A stretch of DNA of 19,119 nt from Bacillus sp. ISL-7 (GTDB taxonomy: Bacteria > Bacillota > Bacilli > Bacillales_B > DSM-18226): assembly GCF_018613065.1 (NCBI RefSeq), contig NZ_JAGGQW010000112.1, positions 1 to 19,119 of the forward strand, read 5' to 3'. Below, in pieces: positions 1 to 6,517 of this stretch. The notes under the pieces are model-generated. The model saw only the letters and a program-made list of their open reading frames with translations. It did no database searches and was not told where the DNA came from. Numbering within the stretch: the stretch's first letter is position 1; the number at the start of each line of letters is the position of its first letter. The position numbers were made by a program, and so were the translations under genes.

Positions 1-147
1 CCCAGTCTTACAGGCAGGTTGCCCACGTGTTACTCACCCGTCCGCCGCTAACCAACAGGAGCAAGCTCCTGCAGGTTCGCTCGACTTGCATGTATTAGGC
101 ACGCCGCCAGCGTTCGTCCTGAGCCAGGATCAAACTCTCCAAGAAAG
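1..147 (-). rRNA. 16S ribosomal RNA, 5' end (partial)
   Basis: The reverse complement of 121-140 contains the universal 16S start GAGTTTGATCCTGGCTCAG. Next come the conserved ACGAACGCTGGCGGCGTGCC block, the V1 hairpin (stem around gcaggagcttgctcctg, 56-72 on the plus strand) and GTGAGTAACACGTGGGCAACC. The gene runs off the left edge, so only about 147 bases of about 1,550 are present. The 5' boundary is set about seven bases before GGAGAG, by analogy with Bacillus subtilis. V1 and the CCTGTAAGACTGGG stretch fit Bacillaceae but do not settle the genus. Confidence 0.97.
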
Positions 148-176
148 TTGATTCGCTCATTTGTTACGATGGCTTT

Positions 177-268
177 GCTTCAATAAATGAAGCTATTAGT
201 TATTGTTTGTTTACACGTCTTTGTTTGTTTAGTTTTCAAAGAACAAAATCGCTTATTAAAGAAGCGAT
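177..268 (-). promoter_or_regulatory. rRNA leader with boxA antitermination element and hairpins
   Basis: In the transcript towards 16S, positions 245-231 read TGTTCTTTGAAAACT, nearly identical to the Bacillus rrn boxA (TGCTCTTTGAAAACT) bound by the Nus antitermination complex. A hairpin ATCGCTT/AAGCGAT (248-268) precedes it and a GCTTCA/TGAAGC hairpin (177-193) follows it. The arrangement fits a leader processed by RNase III-type cleavage. The role is inferred from known Bacillus rrn leaders. Confidence 0.75.
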
Positions 269-275
269 AAAATCT

Positions 276-304
276 ATTATATCGCATTTTCATTAATTTA
301 TCAA
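276..304 (-). promoter_or_regulatory. rrn promoter P2 (sigma-A)
   Basis: Read on the minus strand: -35 TTGATA (304-299), a 17-base spacer and a perfect -10 TATAAT (281-276). It lies about 130 bases before the 16S 5' end and just before the boxA leader, the usual position of P2 in tandem Bacillus rrn promoters. Confidence 0.85.
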
Positions 305-382
305 TTAAAAAAATATATCCATTTTTAAAAGATTGATTCTAATAAAGAGCTTATAAATAGTGTTTTCAAAAAGTGAACAAAT

Positions 383-412
383 AATATATCACATTTTCCT
401 CATCAGTGTCAA
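383..412 (-). promoter_or_regulatory. rrn promoter P1 (sigma-A)
   Basis: Read on the minus strand: a perfect -35 TTGACA (412-407), an 18-base spacer and -10 TATATT (388-383). It is about 107 bases upstream of P2, matching the tandem promoter layout of Bacillus rrn operons. An AT-rich block upstream (412-425) could act as an UP element. Confidence 0.8.
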
Positions 413-584
413 TAAAAATTTAATATTTTTGACCGCCTCAAAAGGGAAATTTCATATGATAACATCCTCTTTACGATCACTTCAATAGAAATGTTTTCCA
501 AATGAGACCAATTAAGATCCTGTTTTTGCTAAAACCGAACCGTATATTCCATGACCTAAAATTAAAATAATCCAAACAATTGTA

Positions 585-611
585 AAGCGCTAGAGGAAAT
601 CTCTAGCGCTT
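585..611 (-). terminator. Hairpin terminator after the SASP-like gene
   Basis: A perfect 11-bp stem AAGCGCTAGAG / CTCTAGCGCTT with a 5-base loop lies 27 bases past the stop of the small minus-strand gene. It separates that gene from the rrn promoters. The U-tract on the minus strand is modest (TTTACAATTG). Confidence 0.7.
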
Positions 612-637
612 ACTCAAACTGAATATTTATATAAAAC

Positions 638-763
638 CTATGTGGTTGGCCGGGTTTTTTCAGCTTTTTTGTTCTGCGGTTTCATTTCGGAAGCAAATTC
701 AGAACTAGTTAGACTTTTTGCACTTTGTAGCCCTGATTTTGTTTTTATATTCCGTTTAGTCAT
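638..763 (-). CDS. Small gamma-type SASP-like protein (41 aa)
   Basis: ATG at 763 is preceded by a GGTGGTG ribosome binding site and opens a 41-codon frame ending in TAG at 638. The product is short, basic and hydrophilic, with no membrane segment. Residues 22-34 read SEFASEMKPQNKK. This resembles the repeated (T/S)EFASET-NAQQVRKQN unit of gamma-type small acid-soluble spore proteins (SspE family), which serve as an amino-acid store in the spore core. Only one unit is present and the protein is about half the usual length, so it is either a minimal relative or a separate spore peptide. A perfect stem terminator follows. No convincing sigma-G promoter was found. That it is a real gene is fairly likely; the family is inferred from the motif. 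Confidence 0.55.
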   Translation of the reverse strand: MTKRNIKTKSGLQSAKSLTSSEFASEMKPQNKKAEKTRPTT

Positions 764-967
764 GTTTTCACCACCACTCTTAAAGTTCCTATTAATTTAA
801 CCAAACAGCAGAAAAAGATGCGGAGATTCGAACGAGAATTTATTTCTTCTTTTATAAGGAATCACATTAATTTTCGATGAATCGGATAATATATATATGT
901 GCTGTGCTTAAACGAAAGGTGGCACTTGGATATGAATAAAATAACTTATACATTGAGGAGGGCAACA

Positions 968-1480
968 ATGGGAATTTTAAGTGGAAATCCTAAAGAAGAA
1001 CCATTGCACTATGGTGAAGTTTTCGATATCTGGTCTTCACAATTAGTTGGAAATAGTATGATTGCTGGTTATCAAACGATGTTAAACCATACAGGGGACG
1101 ATGATTTAAAAAAGTTATTAGTTGAAGCAATTGAAACCTGCCAGCAACAAAAGAAACAAGTGGAAGAACTTTTAAAAGAAAATGGTATTGGTTTACCACC
1201 AGCTGCTCCTGAGCCTCCTGAAGCATGTTTAGAAGAAATACCGGTTGGAGCAAGAATCCCGGATCCAGCCATTGCAGCGACACTTTCTGCTGATCTTGCT
1301 GCTGGCTTAGTAGCTTGCAGCCAGGTTATTGGTAAGTCCATTCGGGAAGATGTTGCCATGATGTATGGTCAATTCCATAACCAAAAGGCAGTGTTAGGAG
1401 CAAAAGTCCTTCGGTTGAACAAAGAAAAAGGCTGGCTTATCCCACCTCCACTGCATCTTAATAAACATCACGACTGCTAA
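968..1480 (+). CDS. DUF3231 family protein (ferritin-like helical, 170 aa)
   Basis: The protein begins MGILSGNPKEEPLHYGEVF and ends with an LRLNKEKGWLIPPPL motif. This start and end are typical of single-domain DUF3231 proteins of spore-forming bacilli, which are predicted four-helix bundles related to coat protein CotF. The biochemical function is unknown. The central region PEACLEEIPVGARIPDP followed by AADLAAGL-type helices is also as in the family. ATG 968 was chosen because it has a strong GAGGAGG site seven bases upstream and matches the family start. An in-frame ATG at 932 with AAAGGTGG upstream would add 12 residues and could be a second start. Length is normal. The gene stands alone, followed by a hairpin terminator. 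Confidence 0.85.
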   Translation: MGILSGNPKEEPLHYGEVFDIWSSQLVGNSMIAGYQTMLNHTGDDDLKKLLVEAIETCQQQKKQVEELLKENGIGLPPAAPEPPEACLEEIPVGARIPDPAIAATLSADLAAGLVACSQVIGKSIREDVAMMYGQFHNQKAVLGAKVLRLNKEKGWLIPPPLHLNKHHDC

Positions 1481-1513
1481 TAAAATTAAAAGTCAATTAC
1501 CTCTATTGTAAAT

Positions 1514-1542
1514 AAACACGGTTAGCATTAACCGTGTTTCCT
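1514..1542. terminator. Bidirectional hairpin terminator
   Basis: A perfect 11-bp stem AAACACGGTTA / TAACCGTGTTT with loop GCAT lies 33 bases after the DUF3231 stop and 75 bases past the convergent pentapeptide gene's stop. U-rich flanks occur on both sides (TTTCCTT on plus, TTTATTT on minus), so it can serve both genes. Confidence 0.75.
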
Positions 1543-1614
1543 TATTCCCATGAAGCCTGCAGTATCCCTTTACATTTCAGGTGGTCTTTATATATGCGTA
1601 CAAAATGCATGTTA

Positions 1615-2454
1615 TTACCCAACTTTTATCCAATGATCTGGAATTCTTAAAGCAGATGGTAATTTGGTAGTACTATCTCCCAATGCCGAATTGACTTGTG
1701 CTTGTGTGAGAAAGATACTTCCGGTGAGATCAGCACCACGTATATCAGCATCTCTAAAGTCTGCACCAATCAGATCTGTTACTCTCATATCAGATTTCCG
1801 GAGATCCGCCGCAATTAGCAACGCTCCTCTTAAATTAGCTCCCCTTAGGTCAACGCCTTTTAATTTTGCACCAAAAAGGTCTTTCCCCCTTCTTATGTCA
1901 TTCTTAGGTGAAACTTTAGCACGGACAAGTTCACTAGTACGGAGAAGTAAATCATTAACGACCACTCGATGCGCTTGTACATTAAGCTCTATGATAGATT
2001 TTGGATTCAGATGGGTAAGATGCTCCGTTTCTTCTAGTACTGACTGCAAATCTTTATGGATAGGCTGTGCATCTTCTAAGCTAAGCGCTTCATTTAAGTA
2101 ACAAAGCATCTCGTGAAGTTGTTGCATAATTGGAAATATATTAAACATTTCTTTAGCTATGGCTGGGTCATCCCGCCAATCCCTTCCATAGTATGTCACT
2201 TGTGATACCTTTTGACCTGCACCAAAGCATTCATATCCAACACAGCCTCTAAATCCTTCTTTTCTGAGATTTTTATGGATACCACAACGATAATCTGATT
2301 GTAAATTGGGACAAGGAGTACCTGCTTCTTTATCAAATGCAAAATCAGCCGATTTTGCATAGGGCAGCGCAACACAGCATAGTCCAAAACAATTTTCACA
2401 GTCCGCACTAAATTTTTTAAGATTAGTGTTATTTTCTTTTATTTCACTAGACAT
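1615..2454 (-). CDS. Cys-rich N-terminal domain + pentapeptide-repeat protein (279 aa)
   Basis: The protein has three parts. Residues 19-76 hold nine cysteines or near-paired sites (C19, C22, C26, C27, C48, C57, C71, C76), spaced like a metal or Fe-S cluster site: CxxCxxxCC followed by single and paired cysteines. Residues 95-185 are helical with no recognised motif. Residues 193-247 are about ten pentapeptide repeats of the A(D/N)LxG type (KGVDLRGANLRGALLIAADL and onward), which fold as a right-handed quadrilateral beta-helix. Pentapeptide proteins include DNA mimics that protect gyrase, but most have no known role, and the cysteine-rich front is not part of that group. The ribosome binding site AAGGATGTGTAGGA is slightly loose. 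The gene is monocistronic. I do not assign a function. Confidence 0.85.
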   Translation of the reverse strand: MSSEIKENNTNLKKFSADCENCFGLCCVALPYAKSADFAFDKEAGTPCPNLQSDYRCGIHKNLRKEGFRGCVGYECFGAGQKVSQVTYYGRDWRDDPAIAKEMFNIFPIMQQLHEMLCYLNEALSLEDAQPIHKDLQSVLEETEHLTHLNPKSIIELNVQAHRVVVNDLLLRTSELVRAKVSPKNDIRRGKDLFGAKLKGVDLRGANLRGALLIAADLRKSDMRVTDLIGADFRDADIRGADLTGSIFLTQAQVNSALGDSTTKLPSALRIPDHWIKVG

Positions 2455-2530
2455 TCCTACACATCCTTTTATGTAAATTAGCTATTGCGACAAGTTATTT
2501 ATAAATCTTCTATGCTTCTAATTTAACACA

Positions 2531-2562
2531 AAATACCCTCTCATCCGCAATAGATAAGAGGG
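2531..2562 (-). terminator. Terminator of the MFS gene
   Basis: A 10-bp stem, CCCTCTTATC / GATGAGAGGG on the minus strand, has one G-U pair and a 7-base loop and is followed by TATTTTGTGTT. It lies 20 bases after the stop of the MFS transporter gene. Confidence 0.75.
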
Positions 2563-2581
2563 CTTATAATCTATGAATCAT

Positions 2582-3787
2582 TCAGGAAAGTGCTTTTCTC
2601 TTTAGCGCCCTACTGTTTAGATTATTACCATTCCAAAAAGCCATACTGGTAGCAATTAATAATAAGATACCTGTTACGATAAAAACACTTTGAACCGGGA
2701 ACATTCCACCGAGGAATCCTCCAATAATCGGCCCTATCATCCCGCCTAGTTGGTTAGCGGTTTGATTCAAACTAAATGCTCTGCCACGGAAATCCTCTGG
2801 GGTCGATTTTACAACGAGCCCATTTAACGCTGGGAAGACTGCACAGAAAAATATCCCAAATACAAAGCGAATGAACGAAAATCCCCAAATCTCACTAAAT
2901 AAAACTTGAGCAAATGTTCCTAATCCGCCGCCCAATAACCCGATAAATAAAACACGTTGAAATCCAACTTTGTCCGCCCATTTCCCCCATAATGGAGCAA
3001 AAAGAGCACTAGCGATTCCAGGCAGAGAGAACACTACACCCGCTAATAATGAGGCATTTTCAGACGACCCACCCAGTTTCACGATATATAAAGGGAGCAC
3101 GGGCTCAATCGTCATGACAGAACAACTAGTGAGAACAGTTAGAATAAGGACGAGTAAAAAAGGGCGATTGGACAATGCTACTTTAAAGTCAGTCTTAATA
3201 GAACCCCGAACCTTACTCGGAGTAAAATTTTCCTCAACTACCCAAAAGATGATGAGGAGTGTGGCAATAAAAACAATCATGCCTGCAGTAGCAAAGGCCA
3301 AGCGATTACCGACTAAATGAGAAATTCCTCCTCCTAACAAGGGACCAAGAATCGTTCCTGATGCTGATGCGGTAGAAATCAAGGAAAGGGCATACCCTAC
3401 TTTATTATTAGGAGTATTGGTCCCTATCAAAGCGATTGAACCAGGAATGAATCCACTAAGTAATCCTTGCAAAATGCGCAGAACTAATATTTCATAGGGA
3501 TTTGTAACAAAAGCCATTAACGTATAGATGACAAAGAGGACAAATCCTGCACGAATAATCATCGGTTTTCTTCCGTACTTATCTGCCATCCTCCCCCAAA
3601 ACGGGGATGCAATCGCTCCTGCAAAAAAGGCGGAACTAAATAATAATCCTGACCACATTTCCGTATGTTCGTGCACACCTATTTGCAGAAGAAAAATTGG
3701 TAAAAAGGGAATGACCATGGAAAAGCTTGCGGCTGTAAAGAAGACCCCAATCCAAAGTACCCATAAATTCCGCTTCCAGTTTAGCAT
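2582..3787 (-). CDS. MFS multidrug efflux transporter, MdtG-like (401 aa)
   Basis: This is a 12-segment major facilitator transporter. The N-terminus LNWKRNLWVLWIGVFFTAAS and the loop 2-3 motif A, GRMADKYGRKPM (residues 65-76), are characteristic of the MdtG/YitG drug:proton antiporter branch. A second motif-A-like loop, APLWGKWADKVGFQRV, begins the second half, as expected for an internally duplicated MFS fold. Likely role: proton-driven export of drugs or other amphipathic compounds; the substrate is not predictable. The ATG at 3787 was chosen because GGAG lies nine bases upstream; in-frame ATG 3796 and TTG 3802 fall on or before this site. Length is normal. A weak extended -10 (TGTTATTAT, 3868-3860 on minus) may be the promoter. 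The gene has its own terminator. Confidence 0.9.
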   Translation of the reverse strand: MLNWKRNLWVLWIGVFFTAASFSMVIPFLPIFLLQIGVHEHTEMWSGLLFSSAFFAGAIASPFWGRMADKYGRKPMIIRAGFVLFVIYTLMAFVTNPYEILVLRILQGLLSGFIPGSIALIGTNTPNNKVGYALSLISTASASGTILGPLLGGGISHLVGNRLAFATAGMIVFIATLLIIFWVVEENFTPSKVRGSIKTDFKVALSNRPFLLVLILTVLTSCSVMTIEPVLPLYIVKLGGSSENASLLAGVVFSLPGIASALFAPLWGKWADKVGFQRVLFIGLLGGGLGTFAQVLFSEIWGFSFIRFVFGIFFCAVFPALNGLVVKSTPEDFRGRAFSLNQTANQLGGMIGPIIGGFLGGMFPVQSVFIVTGILLLIATSMAFWNGNNLNSRALKRKALS

Positions 3788-3953
3788 GCATTCCATCTCC
3801 AATGTTTGATCAAATTAGTACCATTTTCTTCCTTACCAATGATCATTTTATTTTGGTTAATAATAACATACTGTTCATTTATTTTCACTTTCGAAATATT
3901 TGTATACAGAAATACATGGATTCTATGAAATAATAGCTTTTCTTTCTACCACT

Positions 3954-3981
3954 AAAAAAAGACCAGGATTCCTGATCTTTT
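3954..3981 (-). terminator. Terminator of the TerC-family gene
   Basis: On the minus strand, the stem AAAGATCAGG / CCTGGTCTTT (one G-U pair) with a 3-base loop is followed by a run of seven T. This is a textbook intrinsic terminator about 20 bases after the stop at 4000. Confidence 0.9.
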
Positions 3982-3999
3982 GAGCTTGATTATTTTAAA

Positions 4000-4731
4000 T
4001 TAAAGGGTTTTTTCTTTTCCGGAATTTTTCCTGACTGCATGAACTAGGAATGTACCTGAGAATACCGCAATTAATATGGAAAAGAAAACAAATTCATCTA
4101 ATTGGTATCCAAATGCAGAAATGATCATTTTTATCGCGATTATCGCAATTAAGATAAACGCGGTAGTTTCCACTTCAGGAACCTTTTCAATCAATGTTAG
4201 AAATAGTTGAGCTACCCCTCGCATCATTAAAATCCCGATCACACCACCTAGAAAGAGGACCCACTCTTGATTAGAAACTCCAAATGCCGCAATTACACTG
4301 TCCAAACTAAAGGCAATGTCCATTAACTCAACCGTTAACACCGTTCTCCAAAATCCCATTTTTTTATTCGGGACTTCATCTTCGCCTTCATTATTCTTGA
4401 TAAAGTTTTGAATGACAATCCAAAGTAAGTAATGACCACCGACAATTTTTATCCAACCAATATTAATTAAAGTAACTCCTACACCTATTGCTAAAATTCG
4501 GAAAAAATACGCACCAAAAATACCGTAGAATAGGGCTTTCTTTCGTTGATCTTTAGGTAATTTTTTCACTAAAATAGCTAAAACAAGGGCGTTATCGGCA
4601 GATAATAACCCTTCAAGAACAACGAGTGTCCCAATGACTCCCCAACTAGCTGGATTAGAAAATACCTTTTCAAAAGCTTCTAGTGAAAAAAATGAACTAT
4701 AGCTATTGATAATTTCCTGTAGAAATTCCAT
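4000..4731 (-). CDS. TerC-family integral membrane protein (243 aa)
   Basis: This is a membrane protein with about seven hydrophobic segments. It has the two TerC family acidic motifs: VLEGLLSADNALV (residues 38-50; E40, D46, N47) and VELMDIAFSLDSVIAAFGVS (134-153; E135, D138, D144, S145). These residues are thought to line a metal path. In B. subtilis the relatives YceF and YkoY export Mn2+ to metallate secreted enzymes, and that is the most likely role here; the substrate is inferred. The length matches YceF. AAGGGAG lies 6 bases before the ATG. Unlike ykoY, the 350-base upstream region shows no yybP-ykoY manganese riboswitch that I can recognise. The gene is monocistronic with a strong terminator. 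Confidence 0.9.
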   Translation of the reverse strand: MEFLQEIINSYSSFFSLEAFEKVFSNPASWGVIGTLVVLEGLLSADNALVLAILVKKLPKDQRKKALFYGIFGAYFFRILAIGVGVTLINIGWIKIVGGHYLLWIVIQNFIKNNEGEDEVPNKKMGFWRTVLTVELMDIAFSLDSVIAAFGVSNQEWVLFLGGVIGILMMRGVAQLFLTLIEKVPEVETTAFILIAIIAIKMIISAFGYQLDEFVFFSILIAVFSGTFLVHAVRKNSGKEKTL

Positions 4732-4995
4732 TTTTTCTCCCTTTCCAACACTTTTTTTACTTCTAGCTTCTCAGTTCAAATTCTATACTTCCGGTGCTTG
4801 TCCCTCATTCACCCAATTGATGTTATCCCTTTTCTCACATCCTACTTTATATGTATGTATAGCCCTGAAATTAATGAACCAAAAACATCCCTACCTTTGA
4901 ATGCGATTATATATTTTTACTTTTTGCTAGAAAAATGAGCAACAAAGGTACTGATCACGGAAAAGCCAAGGTTAATGTATAAATTTATCCTAATC
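4732..4995. other. Intergenic region upstream of the TerC gene
   Basis: This AT-rich stretch of about 260 bases should contain the TerC promoter and leader on the minus strand. I see no convincing gene, riboswitch or clear -35/-10 pair. A short plus-strand frame (4706-4900) has no ribosome binding site and overlaps the TerC start, so I treat it as chance. Confidence 0.4.
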
Positions 4996-5027
4996 AAAAA
5001 GACGATTCTGTCTCGAATCGTCTTTTT
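4996..5027. terminator. Bidirectional terminator after the GNAT gene
   Basis: A perfect 13-bp stem AAAAAGACGATTC / GAATCGTCTTTTT with loop TGTCTC is flanked by A and T runs on both sides, so it can terminate in either direction. It lies 57 bases past the stop of the minus-strand acetyltransferase. Confidence 0.9.
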
Positions 5028-5083
5028 TCATGCCTTTTATCTGTAAGTTTTTTTCTATATGGTTAATAAAACCACCCAAACAT

Positions 5084-5572
5084 TCACACTAACTTTTTAC
5101 TCATGTTGTACCAAATCACTCCGCCATGGTGGGAGCTTGAAACCCCATTGTTGAGGTATCCATGGTTTTCATAGAAGCGAATTAAGTCAGCTTTACAGGT
5201 GAGAGTCATCGTCTCACGTTTTTTTGCACTTGCTTCTGTTTCTATATATGTAAGTAACGCTGATGCCACACCACGTTTTTGAAAATACTGGGACACCGCT
5301 AATCCTAAAATACTTTGATGCCCGCCAGACACAGGATTCTCCTTTATATCACTAAAGAGGTCATCTGTAATGTGTGCTTGATTAATGACAGGACCATTAA
5401 CAAGACCAGCAATCACCCCCTCCTCTTCAGCTACAAAAAAACTATCTGAAATAAATTGAATGCGTTTTTCAAATGCTTCCTTCGTCGCAGCCTCTTCTTT
5501 TGTAAAGCAAAGATGTTCAATTACTATTAGTTCAGGTAAATCTTCCATTTTTACGTTTCGAATTTTTAACAT
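5084..5572 (-). CDS. GNAT family N-acetyltransferase (162 aa)
   Basis: This is a single GNAT domain. Beta-4 and the pyrophosphate-binding loop are SILGLAVSQYFQKRGVASAL (residues 87-106; Q98-K-R-G-V-A103 binds acetyl-CoA). The C-terminal RFYENHGY (132-139) carries the usual tyrosine general acid. The pattern is closest to small-amine acetyltransferases of the arylalkylamine type, but the acceptor cannot be told from sequence. ATG 5572 is preferred: GGAGG ends ten bases upstream, whereas the ATG at 5581 is only one base from it. An extended -10 promoter lies just upstream, and a strong terminator follows. Length is normal. Confidence 0.9.
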   Translation of the reverse strand: MLKIRNVKMEDLPELIVIEHLCFTKEEAATKEAFEKRIQFISDSFFVAEEEGVIAGLVNGPVINQAHITDDLFSDIKENPVSGGHQSILGLAVSQYFQKRGVASALLTYIETEASAKKRETMTLTCKADLIRFYENHGYLNNGVSSSHHGGVIWYNMSKKLV

Positions 5573-5597
5573 ATCTATCATTCCTCCAACCTAATTA

Positions 5598-5606
5598 ATT
5601 ATATCA
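5598..5606 (-). promoter_or_regulatory. Possible extended -10 promoter for the GNAT gene
   Basis: The minus strand reads TGATATAAT (5606-5598), a perfect extended -10, with only a weak -35 region upstream. The predicted start near 5591 leaves a leader of about 19 bases containing the GGAGG site. Confidence 0.4.
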
Positions 5607-5642
5607 ATAATTCGATCAAATAAAATTACCAAAGTGTCCTTT

Positions 5643-5669
5643 ACGGGCTCGTCTTAATTACATACACTA
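5643..5669 (+). promoter_or_regulatory. Candidate sigma-K (mother-cell sporulation) promoter
   Basis: AC at 5643-5644, a 16-base gap, then CATACACTA at 5661-5669. This fits the sigma-K consensus AC-N16/17-CATANNNTA exactly; the -10 also fits sigma-E (CATACAHT), but no sigma-E -35 is seen. It lies about 30 bases before the start codon of the unknown gene at 5700. The motif is short, so a chance match is possible. Confidence 0.4.
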
Positions 5670-5699
5670 AAACAATTCAACAGTTTGGGAGTGAAATGA

Positions 5700-6173
5700 A
5701 TGTATTCTAACTTAGTTTCAAATGTTAGAACAGCCTTGGCTTACACGGTACAGGCCATTCGATTTGCCGATAGTGCCTTAATCCTTTTTTTAGAAATGTC
5801 CGCATTTCCTTTACCACCAAATCCAATTAAAATACAATTCTACCAAGATGTCGTCGATAATCTAACAGAGGCTTATCTTGCCATGAAAGCTTTACCTTTC
5901 GATACTCATTTTCCTAGTGATCCTGTTTTTCCAAATGCCCCTATTGTTCCCCAAAGCCAAGATAACCAACACCTTATTCATCTATCCGACAACCGTATCT
6001 CACTGGCATTAGATAAGACGGAAGATACCATTAACTATCTTGACCAAGCGATTCTGTTAAGCGGTGACAATGATCGACTTAACGGGCAGCTCTTTTTCAT
6101 TAAACTAAGTTTAGTTGCCGCTCGAGACGCACTCGTTTCAGGTCTAAATGAACCGGATTTTGATAACCATTAA
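5700..6173 (+). CDS. Protein of unknown function (157 aa), possibly sporulation-linked
   Basis: I do not recognise a family. The protein looks soluble and mostly helical: an N-terminal helix (residues 1-35), a proline-rich linker (36-42, then 66-85 with several P/F-rich turns such as PSDPVFPNAPIVPQ), and a C-terminal helical half (95-150). The two halves share a similar pattern (a helix with RxALAxxxxxIxxxD-like spacing), so an internal duplication is possible but unproven. It is acidic at the C-terminus, with no signal peptide and no cysteines. GGGAG lies eight bases before the ATG. The gene stands alone between the divergent GNAT gene and a repeat-rich gap. The candidate sigma-K promoter upstream suggests expression late in sporulation; that is inference only. 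Confidence 0.75.
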   Translation: MYSNLVSNVRTALAYTVQAIRFADSALILFLEMSAFPLPPNPIKIQFYQDVVDNLTEAYLAMKALPFDTHFPSDPVFPNAPIVPQSQDNQHLIHLSDNRISLALDKTEDTINYLDQAILLSGDNDRLNGQLFFIKLSLVAARDALVSGLNEPDFDNH

Positions 6174-6176
6174 TCT

Positions 6177-6269
6177 TTACCGACGACACTATTTTTCTAT
6201 GGTGACTGGCACGATTAACCCCTAATTGTTACCGTCGACTCCTTTTTTCTATGGTGGCGGGCACAATTA
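6177..6269 (+). repeat. Imperfect 41-bp direct repeat (two copies)
   Basis: Copy 1 is 6177-6217 and copy 2 is 6229-6269. They match at 34 of 41 positions, with a 52-base period. Both contain the core TTTTTCTATGGTG and end in GGCAC(G/A)ATTA. They lie just after the stop of the unknown gene. They have no coding frame and no U-tract hairpin. Confidence 0.7.
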
Positions 6270-6273
6270 TCCT

Positions 6274-6322
6274 TTATGAAGGACATAAGTCTCCGCTGAA
6301 GCTAGAGATTAGTCCTTCATAA
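6274..6322. repeat. 49-nt palindrome / large hairpin
   Basis: Perfect 11-bp arms TTATGAAGGAC (6274-6284) and GTCCTTCATAA (6312-6322) enclose a core with a second, weaker pairing (TCTC / GAGA). No U-tract follows on either strand, so it does not look like a normal terminator. It lies upstream of the BMP operon promoter, so it is not a leader riboswitch for that operon. Confidence 0.7.
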
Positions 6323-6407
6323 GTGCCGCTTAATGATGCTTTTAATTTTCCATTAATAATTCCTCCTTATTTTCTTACCAATTGAATGAAATGCCTTTAC
6401 ATATAGG

Positions 6408-6436
6408 TTGACCTAACTTCTGGCAGGATGTATAAT
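6408..6436 (+). promoter_or_regulatory. Sigma-A promoter of the BMP-psuK-psuG operon
   Basis: -35 TTGACC (6408-6413), a 17-base spacer and a perfect -10 TATAAT (6431-6436). The predicted start near 6443 gives a leader of about 75 bases before the TTG start codon. No clear CodY box or riboswitch is visible in the leader. Confidence 0.85.
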
Positions 6437-6517
6437 TCAAACATAAGTTTATCCTTTAAACAAAAGTTTATAAGGCCGTTTTACTTAACCAACAAACATC
6501 ATAAGGGGGTACATATT

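Noticed and set aside
512..580. Hydrophobic minus-strand frame (WIILILGHGIYGSVLAKTGS end) between the SASP-like gene and the rrn promoters
   Set aside because: It has no start codon after the preceding in-frame stop and no ribosome binding site. It could be an old gene tail but cannot be supported.
1664..2101. 145-codon plus-strand frame opposite the pentapeptide gene
   Set aside because: It is a shadow of the repeat-rich minus-strand gene. It has no ribosome binding site and low-complexity composition.
4732..4900. A yybP-ykoY manganese riboswitch ahead of the TerC gene
   Set aside because: I looked because ykoY relatives carry one. The expected conserved purine-rich motif and stem pattern are not present in this leader.
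6274..6322. The palindrome as a riboswitch or terminator for the psu operon
   Set aside because: It lies upstream of the -35 at 6408, so it is outside that transcript, and no U-tract follows it.
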